From assembly GCA_036399695.1 (NCBI GenBank), contig DASWMP010000317.1:1-59878 (forward strand): a DNA stretch of 59,878 nt, read 5' to 3'. The position numbers and the translations under genes were made by a program. The DNA is from DASVEE01 sp036399695 (lineage in GTDB: Bacteria > Acidobacteriota > Thermoanaerobaculia > Gp7-AA8). Shown one piece after another: positions 57,619 through 59,878 of the stretch; positions within the stretch are counted from its first letter, which is position 1; the number at the start of each line of letters is the position of its first letter. The notes under the pieces were generated by a model, which ran no database searches, was not told the DNA's origin, and worked only from the letters and a program-made list of their open reading frames with translations.

Positions 57619-59745
57619 ATGAAACGCCTGCTCGCCGTTCTCCTCTTTGCCGCCGCTGTCGCTGCCGGTGCGGATGCCCGGCCGCTGACGGAGAAAGACC
57701 TGCTTCGCTTCCAGTGGGTCGGCGACCATCAGCTCTCGCCCGACGGCTCACAGGTGGTCTTCGTGCGCACGACCGTCAACGAGAAGAAGGACGGTTACGA
57801 GACCGCGCTCTGGCTCGTGCAGGCGCGCGCCGGCGCCACGCCCCGCCGCCTGACCAACGGCCCCCGCGATACGACGCCCCGCTGGTCTCCCGACGGCCAG
57901 ACTCTCGCGTTCCTCCGCCCCGCCGGGGAGAAGGAGCCGCGCCCGCAAATCCACCTGTTGCCGATGTCCGGCGGCGAGCCCCGCGCCCTGACGTCGCTGG
58001 CGCGGGCGACGGAGTCGATCCACTGGTCCCCGGACGGCAAGTCGATCGCCTTCACCGCCTCCAGCCGTGAGGACGACTTCCCGGCGGAAGAGACCAGGAA
58101 GGGAGAGAACGACGAAGGGGACGAGGAGAAGCCGAAAGAGAGCGACGTCCGCGTCGTCAACCAGGCCATCTATCGCTTCAACGGCGCCGGTTACGCCGAT
58201 CCGACGCGCGCCACGCACATCTGGGTGACGGCGGTAGACGGCGGCAAGCCGCTCCAGCTCACGAAAGGGAACTACGACGAAGGGGGCATCGCCTGGAGCC
58301 CCGACAGCACGCGCATCTACTTCGTCTCGGACCGCACCGACGAGCCGTACTACGACCCGGACGACAACGACATCTTCTCGGTGCCGGCCAGAGGCGGCGA
58401 CATCGTGAAGGTGGCGGACATCGACGGTTCACTGTCCGCGCCCACGCCGAGCCCGGACGGCAAGTGGCTGGCGCTGCGCGGTGAGCCGGCGAAGCCGATC
58501 CAGTCGTACACGCAGCCGGAGTTGTACGTCGTCTCGACGGCCGCCGGCTCGCAGCCGCGCATGCTCACCGGCACGTTCGATAACGACGTGCTCTCCGGCC
58601 TCGCCGGCGATCAGCGCGCACCGCGCGGTGGCCGCGGTGCGGCACCGGTGTGGTCGAAGGACGGCAGCGCGGTGCTCATCACGGTGCAGGAGCAGGGGCG
58701 GTCGAATCTGGCCCGTGTCGATGCCGCGACGGGCGCGCTCACGCACATCACGGCCGCGAAGCACGACCTGCAGTCGTTCTCGACGAACGGCACGACCACC
58801 GTGGCGCTGATCTCGACGCCGACGGTCATCGGCGACCTGTACCTGGTCGGCAACGGCGGCGCGCTCACGCGGCTGACGAACGTGAACGAACAGCTCTTCT
58901 CCGAGCTGACGCTCACCGCACCGGAGGAGCTCTGGTACGAGAGCTTCGACGGGCGCAGGATCCAGACGTGGGTGCAGCGTCCGCCCGATTTCAAGGCTTC
59001 GAAAAAGTACCCGCTCATCCTCAACATTCACGGCGGCCCGCACGCCGCCTATGGCTGGACGTTCAGCCATGAGTTCCAGTGGATGGCGGCGAAGGGTTAC
59101 GTCGTGCTCTACCCGAATCCGCGCGGCAGCACGACGTACGGCCAGGAGTTCGGCAACATCATCCAGTACCGCTACCCGGGCGACGATCACAAGGACCTGA
59201 TGGCGGGCGTCGACGCGCTCCTGGCGACGAACACGATCGATCCGAAGCGCCTCGGCATCACAGGCGGCAGCGGCGGCGGCCTGCTGACGAACTGGGCGAT
59301 CACGCAGACGGATCGCTTCGCCGCGGCGGTCTCGCAGCGCTCGATCGCGGACTGGGGGGCCTTCTGGTACGCGGCCGATTTCACGCTGTTCAACGAGACG
59401 TGGTTCCGCAAGGCGCCGTGGCAGGATCCGGCGGATTACGTGGCCCGCTCCCCGATCACGCACGTGGAGAAGATCAAGACGCCGCTGATGCTGATCGAAG
59501 GGGAGGAAGACCTCCGGACCCCGCCGATGACGGGCGGCGAGATGATGTTCCGCGCGCTGAAGTTCCTGCGCAAGCCGGCGGTGATGGTGCGCTTCCCGGG
59601 CGAGACGCACGAGCTCTCCCGCTCGGGCAAGCCCTCCCACCGCATCGAACGCCTGCAGCACATCGTCCGCTGGTTCGACATCTGGATGCTGGGCGCCAAG
59701 GACGAGTGGTACGGCCGCGGTCTGCGAACTGCTGACTCGCGGTAG
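57619..59745 (+). CDS. Secreted S9 prolyl oligopeptidase family peptidase
   Basis: 708 residues with a signal peptide (MKRLLAVLLFAAAVAAGADA). N-terminal propeller with TolB-like blades (LSPDGSQVVFVRTTVN; WSPDGQTLAFLRPAG; WSPDSTRIYFVSD); an acidic loop EENDEGDEEKPKES near 155. C-terminal alpha/beta hydrolase from about 440: HGGPHAAYGW, nucleophile elbow GGSGGGLL near 552, Asp in EGEEDLRTPP and His in GETHELSRSG. DPP4/acylaminoacyl-peptidase type (S9B/C). Shine-Dalgarno ggaggt. Degrades peptides outside the cytoplasm, as does the tricorn-like protease at 47.8 kb. Confidence 0.92.
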   Translation: MKRLLAVLLFAAAVAAGADARPLTEKDLLRFQWVGDHQLSPDGSQVVFVRTTVNEKKDGYETALWLVQARAGATPRRLTNGPRDTTPRWSPDGQTLAFLRPAGEKEPRPQIHLLPMSGGEPRALTSLARATESIHWSPDGKSIAFTASSREDDFPAEETRKGENDEGDEEKPKESDVRVVNQAIYRFNGAGYADPTRATHIWVTAVDGGKPLQLTKGNYDEGGIAWSPDSTRIYFVSDRTDEPYYDPDDNDIFSVPARGGDIVKVADIDGSLSAPTPSPDGKWLALRGEPAKPIQSYTQPELYVVSTAAGSQPRMLTGTFDNDVLSGLAGDQRAPRGGRGAAPVWSKDGSAVLITVQEQGRSNLARVDAATGALTHITAAKHDLQSFSTNGTTTVALISTPTVIGDLYLVGNGGALTRLTNVNEQLFSELTLTAPEELWYESFDGRRIQTWVQRPPDFKASKKYPLILNIHGGPHAAYGWTFSHEFQWMAAKGYVVLYPNPRGSTTYGQEFGNIIQYRYPGDDHKDLMAGVDALLATNTIDPKRLGITGGSGGGLLTNWAITQTDRFAAAVSQRSIADWGAFWYAADFTLFNETWFRKAPWQDPADYVARSPITHVEKIKTPLMLIEGEEDLRTPPMTGGEMMFRALKFLRKPAVMVRFPGETHELSRSGKPSHRIERLQHIVRWFDIWMLGAKDEWYGRGLRTADSR

Positions 59746-59790
59746 CAACAGGGGACGACCGGGGCGCCTCCGGCGGGCGGTCACGGGCCG

Positions 59791-59878
59791 CAGCGCTTGT
59801 TGGCCGAGCCGCAGTCGACCCTACTTACTAACGTGTTAACGGCGACGCCGTGCGCCGAGCCTGAGGCAACAAGCGCTG
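59791..59878. repeat. Inverted repeat at window end
   Basis: cagcgcttgttg at 59791-59802 is exactly inverted at 59867-59878 (caacaagcgctg). No gene is seen after 59745; the element may continue past the window. Confidence 0.5.

Overview
The window is a GC-rich, gene-dense bacterial chromosome segment with about 47 protein genes on both strands, no rRNA or tRNA that I can recognise, no CRISPR array and no transposase or phage gene. The mix of genes (two large secreted S9/tricorn-type peptidases, a TonB-dependent receptor, c-type cytochromes with signal peptides, a giant tandem-repeat surface protein, lipoproteins) points to a Gram-negative heterotroph, most likely an Acidobacteriota member. 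This is inference from gene content, not from a marker phylogeny.

Layout. 1-7 kb: erythromycin-esterase-like enzyme, membrane coiled-coil protein, PaaI thioesterase, CPBP protease, AcpH, a subtilase, then an NmrA/cytochrome c pair. 7-10 kb: a large STAND ATPase/TPR regulator with its DNA-binding part at the C-terminus. 10-17 kb: DUF4142 lipoprotein, two small stress-type proteins, TonB receptor, secreted cyanophycinase-like protein, TPR-GGDEF protein. 17-23 kb: two aldo/keto reductases, LOR-family protein, class I methyltransferase-like protein with a CPXCG zinc ribbon, 5'-3' exonuclease, an ArsR regulator divergent from an alcohol dehydrogenase/quinone reductase, DUF427 and EF-hand proteins. 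23-30 kb: SGNH lipoprotein, an RsbQ-like hydrolase joined to a PAS histidine kinase, MgtE, a secreted amidase, NudC. 30-37 kb: ParE and ParC flanking a PP2C phosphatase and gene debris. 37-47 kb: small secreted peptide, LspA, YVTN propeller, FRG protein, and a 1895-residue repeat protein. 47-60 kb: FHA-GGDEF protein, tricorn-like protease, MOSC protein, cytochrome c lipoprotein, two stand-alone receivers, a receiver/thioredoxin-reductase-like fusion, ZIP transporter and S9 peptidase.

The non-coding DNA is the most unusual part. Nearly every convergent or spacer interval holds a palindrome whose arms are tandem 7-mers or 9-mers (families A, C, D, E below), or a composite hairpin element (family B, four copies). 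Two further intergenic regions hold arrays of imperfect 21-bp direct repeats, each next to a promoter region. At least twelve genes have a TANNNT -10 box 5-9 bases before the start codon and no Shine-Dalgarno sequence, so many transcripts here are probably leaderless.

Working together: signalling genes (RsbQ-like/PAS kinase, two receivers, receiver/TrxR fusion, two GGDEF proteins, PP2C phosphatase) are spread through the window. Secreted peptidases, the TonB receptor and the amidase fit a polymer- or peptide-scavenging lifestyle. ParE/ParC, NudC, LspA and the exonuclease are housekeeping.
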